Assembly (NCBI GenBank): GCA_013423325.1
Contig: BLJB01000038.1
Span: 62,634 to 126,633, forward strand
DNA from: Usnea hakonensis
Taxonomy: Eukaryota > Ascomycota > Lecanoromycetes > Lecanorales > Parmeliaceae
Length of the DNA: 64,000 nt
Direction: 5' to 3'
The position numbers and the translations under genes are program-made. Position 1 is the first letter of the stretch; each line of letters opens with the position of its first letter. The notes beneath the pieces are model-generated. The model saw only the letters and a program-made list of their open reading frames with translations. It was not told the origin of the DNA and did not search any database. Below, piece after piece: positions 12,266 to 23,628 of the stretch.

Positions 12266-12464
12266 CGGAGGTCGGCACCAAAAGTCCTGCCACATGCGCT
12301 AGGTGACGCCCCACCTGGAAGGTTGCCTGGACAATGCGCTTCTGTGCACCCAAAGCCGACTACTTTGGGGGTCAATGCCCCCTATAAAGTCCCTAGAATG
12401 TTGGGGCTGTTTCGGGATAAGGCTTGACTAGCGTATGTTGCAGGACTTTTGGTGCCGACCTCCG
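12266..12464. mobile_element. 199-bp MITE with about 40-bp terminal inverted repeats
   Basis: The left end (12266 on) reads CGGAGGTCGGCACCAAAAGT and the right end is its reverse complement. Pairing continues with few mismatches for about 40 bp at each end. A 6-bp direct repeat TACTTA flanks the element at 12260-12265 and 12465-12470. TA alone would also fit a Tc1/mariner-type duplication. The 199 bp holds no open frame of note, so this is a non-autonomous element that needs a transposase encoded elsewhere. Confidence 0.82.
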
Positions 12465-12470
12465 TACTTA

Positions 12471-14602
12471 CTTACATCACCTACATATTCTCAAAGCGCA
12501 AGGATCAGAGATAAAGATATAAAAAATCGGTAATAAGGTGGGTTAGTGCGAGGACGAGTCGCCTACCTTCGCCATAGCAGACCAAAGCATCACCGAATGA
12601 ATAACAAATCAACTCGCCGAAAGCACAATCAACCCCCACCACCCAACCACCCTTCCCGCCACCCCCTCCTACCCTTCCCGCCACCCCAACCCTACAAAAT
12701 AAGACGAGGGGAAGGGAAGGGGGTGGGTATGTTCTGGGGAGGGAGGAGGTAGAGGTACTAGGAGAGGAGGGAGGGGGGGGAATGGAGGCGAATGGGTTTT
12801 TGGGGGAGGGGGTTTTGGTGGGGGGGGGGCTTATAATAACCACTTTTAATTGTTTTTCTTTTCTTTCTTGGAATGTTTTCGTTCCATCAGGACAATAAAA
12901 TCTCCATACTCCCCTCCCCGTCCTTCCTATCCTATCCTCCCCGTGCCTACTTCCAATCTTTCTCCCCCCTTCCCCCCTCCCTATCTTTCTCCTTAAAACT
13001 GAAAAGAAAAATATTTGTTTTTGGTGGAGAAATTCTGTGTTCTATGTTGTATGTTGAGATCCTGTTTAGGGAGGGTATGGTGTGGGGATGGGGATATGTT
13101 GGTGTGTATGTATATGTGTATATACTAGGTATCTGAGGTAAGCTATAAGATAAGGTGAGATGAGATGAGATGAGGTAAGCTATGAGGTAAGTTGGACTAA
13201 AGCAAGTATGTACGTACGTACGGGCCTACGGGGGCGAGCGGGAGTGGAAGTGGAAGTAGAGGAATTGTTAGTTCGTTTCGTAAGCGAGCTGAATTTACCT
13301 AACCCCTCCCTCCTACCCGCACCTATCCCCCCCCCTTAAACCCCGTTCCGCATTCCCCATTCCCCATTCCCTGTTCCCAGTTCCCTTCCCTTCCCTAAAA
13401 ACCTCCTCTCCTCTCCTCTGCAACCTGCAACAGGCCTTACAGTTGGTTTTGATGATGCGTAACTGCCTGGCTGGTTGGTTAGTTGGTTGGTTGGATATTT
13501 TTTTTTAATGGAATAGCGAGAGGGGGCGGAGGGATAGAACGGAGGGGGTTTTGGGGAATAGGTGGGGGGGTATATTGGGGATAGGGGAGGGGATAAGGGG
13601 GATGGGGGTATGTTGGGGAGAGATGGGGGGTGGGGGGATTGGGGACTTGGTGGCTGGTTCGCTTAATCGCTTAATCAATCAATCACTCACTCATCCCAAT
13701 CCAACATCCCTCCGCCTCCGCTTCTAGCTAAACTCAAACAACAAAATCCTCTAGGTTAACTTTTCGCGGAAGGGGAAACGTGGGGGGGGGGGTTGGCTTT
13801 TCTGGTTGGTTGCGTTATTTGTTTGTTTGGGGGGGGGTAAGGGTTTGTGGAGTTGTGGGTTGGGTTTTTATTTGGGGTTGGTTGGTTGATGGAATTGGGA
13901 GTTGGGGTTTTGTTTCGGTTTGGGGGGGGGGAAATTATGTATGATCTGGAAATGATATGCTTGGTTATGGGGCTGGTGAGGAGTGGTATAAGTATTTGAG
14001 GAGCTCTTTTTGTGTTAATATTGGAATAATCCTACCTCGTTTAATAGGGGAAAGAAGGACAGAGGGAGGGGGAGGGATGGTGTGAGGTTTTGCGTGATTT
14101 TATTCAAAGACCGAGTGAGATGCAACTCCATTTTGGGCTCGCATGATTTTCGGATCGAGGGGGAAGACGTCTTTGATTTAATTCTCCGACAGCGTGTTGA
14201 GAGAACACAAAATGATCCAAATGCATAATCTGAGTAGGGTGAGGAGCTTCTTGGTCTCATATCCCGATTATATGTTCCGTGGAGATATTTTGGTATGCTG
14301 CATTGGATTATGGTAGAGCCATTCTACAGAGTGTGAAATCCCGCTCTTAGATTGTCTGGCCATCTAATAATAGTACTCAAGCAGAGATTGCCAAAGAGCG
14401 CAATCTTCCAGGGAGGTGGGTGGAAGGCGAGGCTCTTTGTTTCCCTGAGTAATTGTAACAAAAGAGTAGATGCTTGCACCTGATAGCTCAGCAACACGTA
14501 ATGAAATCCCCCCTCACTTCCGTACTCCTCCGCAAAGGATGCACCCGACTGGCTGATAGTCAATATAACTATGCTCAAGCTCGGTATCCTTCTTTGCCTT
14601 CC
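12471..14602. other. Low-complexity, strongly G-rich intergenic tract
   Basis: About 12640-13990 alternates C-rich and G-rich strings, with many runs of 5-10 G on the plus strand. G-quadruplex-type clusters occur, for example around 12750-12830, 13540-13640 and 13770-13935. AT-rich, GATGA- and GGTTGGTTG-type microsatellites also occur. The open frames here are compositional. The 3' part (about 14010-14600) flanks the F-box gene on the minus strand and probably includes its 3' UTR. Confidence 0.6.
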
Positions 14603-15907
14603 TCAGTCGAATGTCAACTTGAACCCGGCTTCTTTACACTTCGCTTGCATGTGAACGATCGCTGCTTTTTGCTCAAGATCAAGATCCCTTGCACGCCTTC
14701 TGAAACTAATGCGAAGCTCTTGTAAATTTGGCAAATATTTGTGCTTGTCTTTCGTCGCATCGAGAATCGGTTTTTGAATGTTTTTTGGAGTGGCGTAAAC
14801 AGCCTCATACAAATGTACCTTTTCGATTGAAGCCGGTAGTACCTTCGCTAGGACCTGACTAGCCGAGTACCAATCATCCAACAAGTGCGACCTGCGCGTA
14901 TGTAGTTCTTTCAGATTCTGAAATTCAACAAGACTGCCCATGTAACAACGCACGTGGTGATTGGTCCATGATATTGAAAGATCAAGGTATTCCAGTGAGG
15001 CTTTGCAATGTGCCGACAGCGCGGAATGAGTCCAGACTGGTTTTTGCCGGATACCTGAGCCTTCGTAAGATAATCTCCGCAAAGCTTTGAAGCACTGCAA
15101 AAATTGATATTGTGGTTGCTCCGGAATACGGCAATGTTTGATACTGATTGAGGTGACATTAGAACTTTGCGGCTGCAAGAGGTATGCACTATCGCCGACA
15201 CCTTGGCCAGCCCAGCCAGCCGAAAAATTTTGTATTGTCATTGATCGAAGTGATGGTAGCATGGCGAAATAGCTGATAGCCTGCCAAGTCTGCCACTCCT
15301 GGTTCTCAGAGTAGTTGATCTTCCCGTCAAGGTTAAGAGTCGTTAAAGCTGGAAGAAAGGGAAATTCTGGGGCTGCCAGCCTGAGTTCCATGGTCTGAAA
15401 CAGACACTGCAAAGTGAAACCAATCGTGAGGGTGAGGGTGGTTATGGCGGGCAGCCGCAATAGGAGTAGTGCAAGTACAGGATCTTCATCGCCGCTCTCG
15501 AGTGCCGCAGTCCATCTTGAGACTTGATCTGAAGGAATGCTATCGGCTACCACTTGAGTGAATCTTGACATCGTTTCTTGGGGGTATTTTGGGTGATACA
15601 GACGGCCTGGGTGGTCCAGGAGCTCGTACCGGCGGTTCCACAGAGTTTGGATGTCAAGATACTCGACGTAAAGAGCCGCGGTGGGTCGTAAGATAATGTC
15701 AGACAATAAATCTGCCAGCGGACTCCCTGTCCCAGTAAACGTACATTGCTTATATTTTCGTTCCATCTCGCGATGCACTTTCAGAGATGGCTGACACACG
15801 CTGTGGATGAACTTAGATGTGGAGGAAAAGTTCACAATGTCGCTTGGGTAGACATTCTGTGCGATCTGAGCCGCGATCTCATTCGGAAGGTCTGTAAACT
15901 GTGCCAT
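14603..15907 (-). CDS. F-box protein, paralogue 2 of 4, 434 aa, single exon
   Basis: Putative SCF substrate receptor. The F-box is at residues 1-45, beginning MAQFTDLPNEI, followed by a leucine-rich C-terminal region. Family landmarks are LLSDIILRPTAALYVEYL at about residues 65-82 and a SGDEDPVLALLLLRLPAI block at about 137-154, aligned with the same positions in 10451-11911, 21078-22373 and 34355-35677. Most of the rest has diverged, as expected if the LRR face evolves with its target. The start is the first ATG of the frame and matches paralogue 1. There is no intron and no frame damage. Confidence 0.85.
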   Translation of the reverse strand: MAQFTDLPNEIAAQIAQNVYPSDIVNFSSTSKFIHSVCQPSLKVHREMERKYKQCTFTGTGSPLADLLSDIILRPTAALYVEYLDIQTLWNRRYELLDHPGRLYHPKYPQETMSRFTQVVADSIPSDQVSRWTAALESGDEDPVLALLLLRLPAITTLTLTIGFTLQCLFQTMELRLAAPEFPFLPALTTLNLDGKINYSENQEWQTWQAISYFAMLPSLRSMTIQNFSAGWAGQGVGDSAYLLQPQSSNVTSISIKHCRIPEQPQYQFLQCFKALRRLSYEGSGIRQKPVWTHSALSAHCKASLEYLDLSISWTNHHVRCYMGSLVEFQNLKELHTRRSHLLDDWYSASQVLAKVLPASIEKVHLYEAVYATPKNIQKPILDATKDKHKYLPNLQELRISFRRRARDLDLEQKAAIVHMQAKCKEAGFKLTFD

Positions 15908-16278
15908 GGCTGGAGGTTGGACGCGTGTCTATCTTGGTGGTACTAAGAGACAATCAAAGAAGAGGTGTACAACATATCAGGAAGAGAAAAGTCCGAGCGG
16001 TAACGCTAAATAAGTTACCGGTACTAGCGTGTTTAGAATAACAAAGAATCCTTGGCACTTGAAAAGTGAGGCAAAGAGGCAACCCAAAATTATGCTAAAT
16101 GATCCTGTAGTGTCGATATCAACGTAATCCTCTACGTCTATGCAAGATATCTCAGGATGATAGTGGTGCAATTTTGATCAAGATCTCAGATCATGCTATA
16201 CTCTATTCAATGCATGCACGTCGTTACATATCTGTGTACGTAGCGCTCTTCTCGTACTTGAGCTACCCACATCTCAAC
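15908..16278. other. Short intergenic spacer
   Basis: This lies between the 5' end of the F-box gene at 14603-15907 and the 3' end of the methyltransferase gene, both on the minus strand. It should hold the F-box promoter and the methyltransferase 3' UTR. No gene or repeat is seen. Confidence 0.5.
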
Positions 16279-17526
16279 TCATGGAAGGACGTCCAACAGC
16301 GTGCCCCTCCAAGTATCTAATGGAGCTCGGACGCACCATTGTAGAACAAAGCCCTTATCCTCTCTCCGATCCCTTAGCTCATCATAAGGAACAAGCTCTG
16401 CTTCGAATGCTAGCGTCTTCGCATCCCACCCCGTAGCTCTCAACCACAGTCGCCGGAATTGCACAATTGTGAATCGCATACCCTTACCCTCTGGCTGCCG
16501 AAAGTGATCTGTAATCTGCTTACCATCGTCGTCGGCTTCCAGGCCAACTTGCCGCCCCCATATCAGCCCGCCCGGCTTGGCGAGGAACGCCAGAGCTTGG
16601 GCAAAAGCTTCCTGCTGGGGTTCTTCGAACAGATGAATGACATTGGCCGAGTGTACAAAATCGAATCGGCCCGCTAGGTCCTTAAATCTCAGGAAAAAGC
16701 CGGGATCCAAAACATCGGCCTCGCAGAATCGGACCCCAAGATCTTGTGGGCGATGGTTGTAGAGAGAATATCCCAATTTAATAAAGCCTAGCCTTGTTAG
16801 CACACCATAGACTCGACGGATTGCTTATCACGTACGGCTCTCACGATCAAGTCCTACAATGTTCTACCAATGTCCCAATGTTAGCCTTTGATCCCAACAG
16901 TCGGCAATTGGGAAATTCTTGACCCACGTGTGCAGGGAATCCATGCGCTACCAATGCTCGAATATCCGTCCCCATGCAACACCCGACATCGACCAAAGTC
17001 TGTCCTTCCATATCAGCAATATCAGCAAGTACCTGGGAATATTTAAAATGTTGGTCAATCCGAGATTCAGCAAACAGGCACTGGTTGATACACGTGAAGG
17101 GTGCTGCTTGTCTGTTAGTATAGAGTATTTTTTGAGTATAAACGTCTATTACGAGTATCTTCTTACCTTCATAGCTTCTTTGCGAGCGTGGTCGATCCGT
17201 TGACTGATGATGGCCGTACTCTCTCCCACAGTGGTCGAGAACCTACTATGTAAGGCAAGAGTGTTCTTTTCCTTTTTCAAAAAGACCATCTCGAGATCTA
17301 GGGACTTATGAATTATCCAGGGAAAAGGAATACGTCTGTTATGCTTTCCTGTATCATCAGACAATAGACCAGCCCTAAGATCCCCGATCTCCGTAGAGAA
17401 TGGCTGGCGGGCAGTTTCAAGAAACGAGCTTCTTCTCAATCCATACCTGAAAACTTTTTTCCGATTTTCCAGTTGATTGATCTCTGGTTCTGGCTCTGCA
17501 CGCGGAATTGCTCCTTCGTTGAGCAT
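16279..17526 (-). CDS. SAM-dependent methyltransferase, possibly broken, at least 4 exons
   Basis: Class I methyltransferase of the type found in fungal secondary-metabolite and housekeeping contexts. Exons 2-4 are clear and in phase: 17103-16928 (or starting 17106), 16863-16845 and 16787-16279. They give motif I VDVGCCMGTD, then the NIVGLDRF junction, ADVLDP, FDFVHSANVIHLFE and LAKPGGLIWGRQVG. Exon 1 carries a helical N-terminal segment ending RIDHARKEAMK at a good GTAAGA donor (exon end 17167). It is in phase 0, while both usable acceptors of exon 2 need phase 1, so one base is unaccounted for. The start is uncertain: ATG at 17526 or 17580, or in-frame fusion to the upstream kinase gene, whose stop lies at 17577-17579. 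Either a frameshift has damaged the gene or an unusual splice is used. The substrate is unknown. Confidence 0.65.
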
Positions 17527-17576
17527 AAGATCGCGGGGCCAGTTGCTCCAGCCGAAACATTCAGAGAATACATCCC

Positions 17577-20337
17577 TCATTTCTGTTGCAAGTCGAATTC
17601 TGAGAGCCAGATTGAGGAAGAACACATCCGGCCTTGCTGAGTAGTCTCTCGAGAGAGCAGTGCGCAAGTGAAAAGGGCACAGGCGAGAATGTCCTCCGCA
17701 GTTTCTCCTTGCGACGGAGCGAGCTGCTCCAGCATTTCCAGTGTGGGCCTTAGAATGTATTCGAGCTTGATGCAGGCGAGGGTCTTCCACAAGGGTTCTA
17801 AAGCTAAGTCATAGCTTAAAGAGAGATAACCGTCTTCAATAGTCCACTGTACCCAAATATTGTCATTGTTGGATTTGCGGGGAAGACTGGTGTGCAAGAT
17901 GTCAGCGTATGCTGCGTTGAAGAACCCATCCAGATAGATTGGTTTTGCCATATCCAGAAAAGGGGTATGGTATCCCGCCACCTCGTAGTCAATGTAGAGC
18001 AAAGCTGTTTGGTTACTACCCAAAGTAGTCATGACATTTCCCCCGTGTCCGTCCCCGAGGCCGAAGGCACATGGGAGAGACTGAAGCCCGGCATATCTCT
18101 CAGGATCAAGCATGTAAGTGGCACGGTCAAAATGGTGCCGTAAGGTTACATAGTTTCTGCCGTTAATACTAATCGGTGTGTCTAGAAAGTCCTCCAGAGA
18201 AATGTTACCTGTGGGATGAGCGTTTAAGAAGCTGGGAGGACATTTTCCGTAAAATTCGAAGAATCGCCGATTATGTCGAAGGCGCCTGCTGTAAAAAGTC
18301 TGTATATCTTGCTCGGAACAATTTACTGGTGACGTGTTACATCCGAAGGACCTTTGGTAAGCTGCAAGAACATCATTGGCTCGGCGAAGGTCGAGGTCAA
18401 TGAACCATTCATCTGAGTAATGTTTTAGGTCTTTCAAGTCGCCGCTGACAGGGCGCTGCCCATGATGGTGTCGAAGGCGGGCCTCGCTCAACGTTTCACC
18501 CTGAAAGTGCTTGAAGAATATCTCCTTTCTTTCTTCATCGACAGCAAGGATATCCTGAATACTCTCCTCCGGGAAATAGTGTCTGACCATTGGAAGTACC
18601 TTCACCTCTTGCAGTGCCGACCGTGTCCTCTTTATATAGACTTTCTGCCAGGTTTCATCCGTAGTTCTCATTATGTCTGCGGTGCGACCAGTGGAGTTTG
18701 ATGAGAAGGGTGAATAGGACAGATCGGTATTCTTCGTGCGTATCTTGCTTACTCTGGCATAAACAGGCCTCGTAGACCAAGACATCTCATCTTTTGGTTG
18801 GGTCGAGTGATCCTGAGGATGCAAAGGGATCAGTATCAGGTCTGTGTACCGCTTGATATTTGCAGTAGCTGTATTTGTGGGGGAGGAAGGAGAGACGTAG
18901 GAAGAAAGCTGTATCAGAAAACCGTTAGTATGTCCTTCGATCAATATAAGCATCGTACTCACAGCATTTGGCGCTCTCAGATTCATCTCCATGATCTCAT
19001 TACGAAGCTTGCTCATGTAAACGGGACTGATGGCATCGACACAGTAGAGGAAAGGCAAGATGCCAAGCGATTGGGAGGCTCTTGAAAGCAGTTGCCATTT
19101 TCGGAGAAGAGCAGCTTTGATATCTTCCATAAATCCAAGCTCCCGCTCAAAAAGGCACAGTGATGTTAGAAACAGGTCACAAGATACACCAGGGCCAAAG
19201 GTAGTTTGGGCCGAAGGCTTCGAAGATGCTGGAGTCCCTGCTGCTGATCTTTGCAGAAAGTCAAAGTCACGAAGGATGTGCAAGCCTTTTGTTACGCAAA
19301 TAGGCTGATGTATGTGGAGCTGAGGGCCGTGAACAGGGTCGCTGCACTCTATGAAGCGCCGAATTTTGTGTGATAACAGCCCCAGGTGTGATGAACTTGA
19401 TGTAGCTAGTACTCGGTTGATAGATTCCCTAGACCAGATCTTGATTGTTCGCTTCGATCTTTCTGCTGTCCACCCTGAGAAGCGCAGAACCTCCCATTTC
19501 TCCCGCAACCTCAGATCTTCAGGGACCTAGACAACGATGAGAACACATCCCATTGACAACGGGAACAAGAAGTACTACCTCCATGTACGGACATTCCTCG
19601 TCCTTGATCCGTAACATAGCGCGCAGTTCCGCTCGCTGGTCTTTCATGAGTCTCAAAATACTGTCCTGTGTCTCTAAGATTCCAAAGCCGTCCCAGTCTG
19701 TATGGTCTTCAACTTTGTGCAGGACAGTCCCTGTTTGTTGCTTAACAATACTGCCCCCAAGCGAGATGGAGAGAAATCCTAACGCTTGCATATCAACAGA
19801 TGGATCGAGATAAGTTTTGCGTAAATCAGCGACTGGCAGTGACATTGCTGGTAGTGGATGTGGCACAGCCTCTAAAGCCTTCTCGACAATCTTCCGATCA
19901 TCCGCAAATGAACACTTTAAAGGTGCGTCTTCCATGCGCACCCATTCAACATCAAACTCCTCTCCCTCTTCTTGCGCATCCAACTTCTGCAGACTGCACG
20001 AATCAACCTCAGAAATATACCAAAAGATAATCTTACGAACGCCTTGGCTCATTCGTTGCTGCACAGCAATAGGCTCTGTGTGTACCGGCTCGGTAAGTTG
20101 TTGCGCATTCGTAGAAAGCTTATGCTTGAACAGCCGACACTCAAATCCAGATTCTTCAGTGGTTTCACGAATTGCTGCAGCTTCCAAAGTCTCGCCGACA
20201 TTCTTTCTTCCTTTCGGTAGCATGTACTCTCGCTTCGGTCTGTAGAAGAGGAGAAGGACCAACCCCTTGGAGATATCGAGTGGTACGGTACCACTGCTGA
20301 GCACGAAATTGTCCGAGAGATCCAGAATGCGATCCAT
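17577..20337 (-). CDS. Nudix hydrolase - APH/choline-kinase-like fusion protein, about 884 aa, 3 exons
   Basis: Exons 20337-19579, 19526-18963 and 18908-17577. Intron 1 (52 bp) joins GAG to GTCCCTGAAGATCTG in frame. Intron 2 (54 bp, GTGAGT...CTAAC...CAG) is a multiple of three and would otherwise read as coding. Residues 1-170 are a Nudix domain with a full box at about 43-65 (G-x5-E-x7-RE-x2-EE-x-G), which hydrolyses nucleoside-diphosphate-linked substrates. Residues about 255-440 are a helical region I do not recognise. Residues about 530-830 are a kinase of the aminoglycoside/choline kinase fold, with catalytic loop GDGHGGN near 726-732 and metal-site IDYE near 747-750. The called C-terminus (after ACALLSR) looks unnatural. 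A frame two bases away continues with protein-like sequence, RPDVFFLNLALRIRLATEM, and leads into the methyltransferase. Two neighbouring genes could explain the layout, but the fusion splice is clean. Confidence 0.75.
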
Positions 20338-21077
20338 GTCGTACGGGGATTGGAAGCTGGGAAGACTAAGGTTTCAAAAGGTTTGAGTCTAGTGAACTGC
20401 GATTGTTCCAGTATCTGCTCTCGAGAATGAACAAGTATGAAGAGAAGTTCTAAAGATGTGTTAATCTTGGAGGGGCAAAGAATCAGTCAAATAATTTACT
20501 CAAGCTCGTTGATGTGTAACAGCGAATGTGTTATAAGTCTTTTTCATGCACGTTCCCGAACTCGTTTTAAACCGTCATTTTATCTAGCAGAAGTAATAAA
20601 TTACGTTCACAACACTCTTAAATATCGGCTACCTACCTACAAAATAACGTGGGGGCGCTTTTTTCCCCCGAGCTAGCCGTTGTTGTATTAAGAATAACCA
20701 AGATGAGTTACCGGAGCTGTATACACTAATATGCTACGTCCCCGTAGCGCAAAGCCATAGCGCTAACCTACTTCTGCGTCGCTGCGATCCGGTTTTATCC
20801 ACTTTGCGGACAAGTTCTCATCAACCACGATCACGCACAGCAAAGGTATGGGTCACTCGAATTCTTTGCACCAACGTTCTGCTACAGTTTCAAGCGACTT
20901 TTAAGAGATACATCTAGTTATCCGCTCGTTGAAACTTGAGTGCAGCCCTCTCTTCCACAGCCATCGCAAGATTTGGTGTTTGCTGCTACAGCCCTGGATC
21001 GGACACGAGCTGATTGATAGCTCTGACTGTATGCTTGAGCTGGAATGTCCAGTCTTTGAGATACAGCCATCTTTCGT
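20338..21077. other. Intergenic region
   Basis: This is the 5' flank of the Nudix-kinase gene and the 3' flank of the F-box gene at 21078. There is a small perfect hairpin GCTACG-TCCC-CGTAGC at about 20732-20747 and a G5/C5 hairpin near 20651-20669. No supportable gene. Confidence 0.5.
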
Positions 21078-22373
21078 TCAAGGCATATACGCCTGAAAAA
21101 CCCCTTCGTCATTCCCGGAATGTGAACACCCATATTTCGTCACGCTCAAAAAGACCCCAACTTCCGCCGACTTTCTGCTAAGCTCGGTGAAGGACTTCGT
21201 GTCACGCAATTCGGTTCGAGTGACAGGCGCCATATAATCGTTACAAACACATTGCTCGAGAGTGAGCGCTTTGAGGTTTGGTAGATGCACTTCTTTATGC
21301 TTGACCATCTGAAGGACTGTACCTCTAAGCGTCCGATATGCGACCATCCTCGTCGAGGAGAGGGATACCTTTTTGATGGAGATTGGTAACATATCTATCA
21401 ATGTATTGCAATCCTCGTCCTCACAGCCACGCAGTAAGACAATGCCTATCTCTAGCTCTTGCAGTATTTCAAAGCGACTTATCGCATCTCTGATGACGTG
21501 TATTTCTTCAAGGTTCATCTCGTCATTAGATATCAGACAAAGCTTTTGTAGTGATTGTCGAGAACATTCAAGCAACTCATTGCAAACCTGGTAAGGTTCC
21601 ACCACAGAACTGAAACATTCGTGGTAGCTGAAACTCTTCAAGATCTTCGTACTCCCTAGCAGTTGCGAGATTGTTTCTTGTTTGATGTCGCAAAATTTGA
21701 TCTCCAGATCACTGATATGAGAGAACTTTGGTGACTGTAGAAAAGCTTCATTGTCGGGATGCCTCGTACTTCCTATGGTCGATGGTCGTGGGTGACCCAA
21801 TGACTCCGAAGACCACGACCAGTCTCCCAATACCAAATTTAGAGAGTCGTCTTCTGAGTTCCAGCCGCATGAATGTATTTCGAGTTTCTTCAGCTTAGTG
21901 AGTCTGATGAGTATGAGTGCAAGAAGTGGGCCTTCGTGCCCTGATCTGATGTCTGCAACCAAATTCTCTGCTTCTAAGGGCGTGATCTGTGACAAGGACC
22001 GAACCGCGTCTTCGAAGACCTCCATGGTCTTTGTTGCATACGACTGGACTTGAAATGTAATGTCCTGATCTTCCCAACAATATGCCCATTTTGGAAGTTG
22101 AAACTCATTGATATAGACCGCAACTCGAGGATTTAGTAGAATCGCTTCCAGCAAGCCCGCGGCTCTACCATGCTTCCCTTTTTCGAGATCAAAAATCTTC
22201 GCGTACCGCTGTCTCAGGCGTTGGTGTTCCTCCACGAAAGGTTTAGCCAGTTCGTAAACCCTCTTGGACACAAGGGCAAAGCTCTCGACGCTCTGCGGCT
22301 CGACCTGCGGTTCGACCACGTAGCTCCATATACTGATGATGAGCTCGTTCGGAAGATCAGAGAATCTCGCCAT
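21078..22373 (-). CDS. F-box protein, paralogue 3 of 4, 431 aa, single exon
   Basis: Putative SCF substrate receptor. The F-box spans residues 1-50, beginning MARFSDLPNELI, with an extra PQVEPQ insertion in its loop. Family landmarks are LLEAILLNPRVAVYINEF at about residues 74-91 and a SGHEGPLLALILIRLTKL block near 150. A leucine-rich array follows, for example LIDMLPISIKKVSLSS near residue 335. The short tail ends at 21078. The start is the first ATG and matches paralogues 1 and 2. No frame damage or intron. Confidence 0.85.
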   Translation of the reverse strand: MARFSDLPNELIISIWSYVVEPQVEPQSVESFALVSKRVYELAKPFVEEHQRLRQRYAKIFDLEKGKHGRAAGLLEAILLNPRVAVYINEFQLPKWAYCWEDQDITFQVQSYATKTMEVFEDAVRSLSQITPLEAENLVADIRSGHEGPLLALILIRLTKLKKLEIHSCGWNSEDDSLNLVLGDWSWSSESLGHPRPSTIGSTRHPDNEAFLQSPKFSHISDLEIKFCDIKQETISQLLGSTKILKSFSYHECFSSVVEPYQVCNELLECSRQSLQKLCLISNDEMNLEEIHVIRDAISRFEILQELEIGIVLLRGCEDEDCNTLIDMLPISIKKVSLSSTRMVAYRTLRGTVLQMVKHKEVHLPNLKALTLEQCVCNDYMAPVTRTELRDTKSFTELSRKSAEVGVFLSVTKYGCSHSGNDEGVFQAYMP

Positions 22374-23231
22374 AGTATGAGTACTCGCTATGGTTCAGTA
22401 GAGGTAAAATGGGAGTCGAAGATAGCCAGGCTCTTCCGATTAAGGTGACTATCACAACATTTAGTAGTGCTCTAATGACCGAATGTAACCTCATAAGAAT
22501 TCAGTATCGTACCAGTGTTCCGAATCTGAAGATTGCAATCGAGCCTAGTGACGTAGACGACCGACTCTTTCCAGTGAGTTGCCAGGAACTATCACTTGAG
22601 TTGGTGTTCATGGGTAAATAATTGCGACCTCATATACCAGAGTCACATACCGATGTCCCAAAGTACCAAATCTACTAGTCGCTTGAGTGTCCAGGTAAGG
22701 GTAAGAGTGTACTTGTCAATGAAGTTTCGCAATCTATCACCGGGATCAGAGAGAGCCGCGTAGTCTTATTGATAGAGAAGTCATACCCTTGTCTCTGACG
22801 CGCAGCTTACTGTTGGCGCTGTAAACTAGAGACGTTGACGGCTGTTGATCATCTTAGCTATGCAAAAAGTTTTGATAAAGAAAGAAAGTTTACCTTACCT
22901 CAGAAGTACAAAAGTTTGCCTCTTGGCGAGTGGCTACCGTCGCTAGGCCAGATGCAGTTAGTACTAGCGCGCCTAGCGCCTACTCACAATCGCCACTTGT
23001 ATTGACTGAGGTGAGTGTTGAAGCTCAAAGATTCTAGCATGAAGTAGCCTAATCAAACTCTCTTGATCAAACCCCGACAAAATGAAAGCCTTGGCATGTA
23101 AGCACAACGAATCGACACTATTACCTTGGAATGCCGACGTTTGAGAATCCCTATTCATGGAATGAAGATTTACTCTGCCCGAGACATCTGATTCGAGTCA
23201 TACTTTGAAGCAAGCAGTGCGGAGTGGAGAA
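22374..23231. other. Intergenic region
   Basis: This is the 5' flank of the minus-strand F-box gene and the flank of the interrupted frame that starts at about 23232. Short open frames on both strands show no domain. I see no repeat or RNA gene. Confidence 0.45.
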
Positions 23232-23628
23232 ATGAGTCTACATTGCGCAAAGGGCAACAGCAATTTCTTGATCAAATTTGAGCGGTATCCAAGTCACAGA
23301 GATTCATTTGATGCACTGATTGAAAGTTTTACAGATATTATCAGATATACCAAGGGCATTGATCATGCTCTCCGCCACTATGGCTGTCTCACTTCCGCAC
23401 AACATTCCCTACAACTCGTCCAACTCTCCAGGGCAGGCCTCGACTTCGTAAAGATCCACCACATAATGACGATTTGCAAACTGATTCTTGCTCCAGTGTC
23501 ATCTTCCCACACTCGTGGCAAGACAGTCAGTCTTCCCCAATTACACCAGCGAAGTTCCTTCCTCCACACCGACTCGCGAACCTCCAGATCATTTTCAGCC
23601 CTTCACTTTTTTCCAGAGACAAAGGAAC

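Noticed and set aside
16279..20337. Part of a secondary-metabolite gene cluster
   Set aside because: No polyketide synthase, peptide synthetase, terpene cyclase or cytochrome P450 is nearby. One methyltransferase is not enough.
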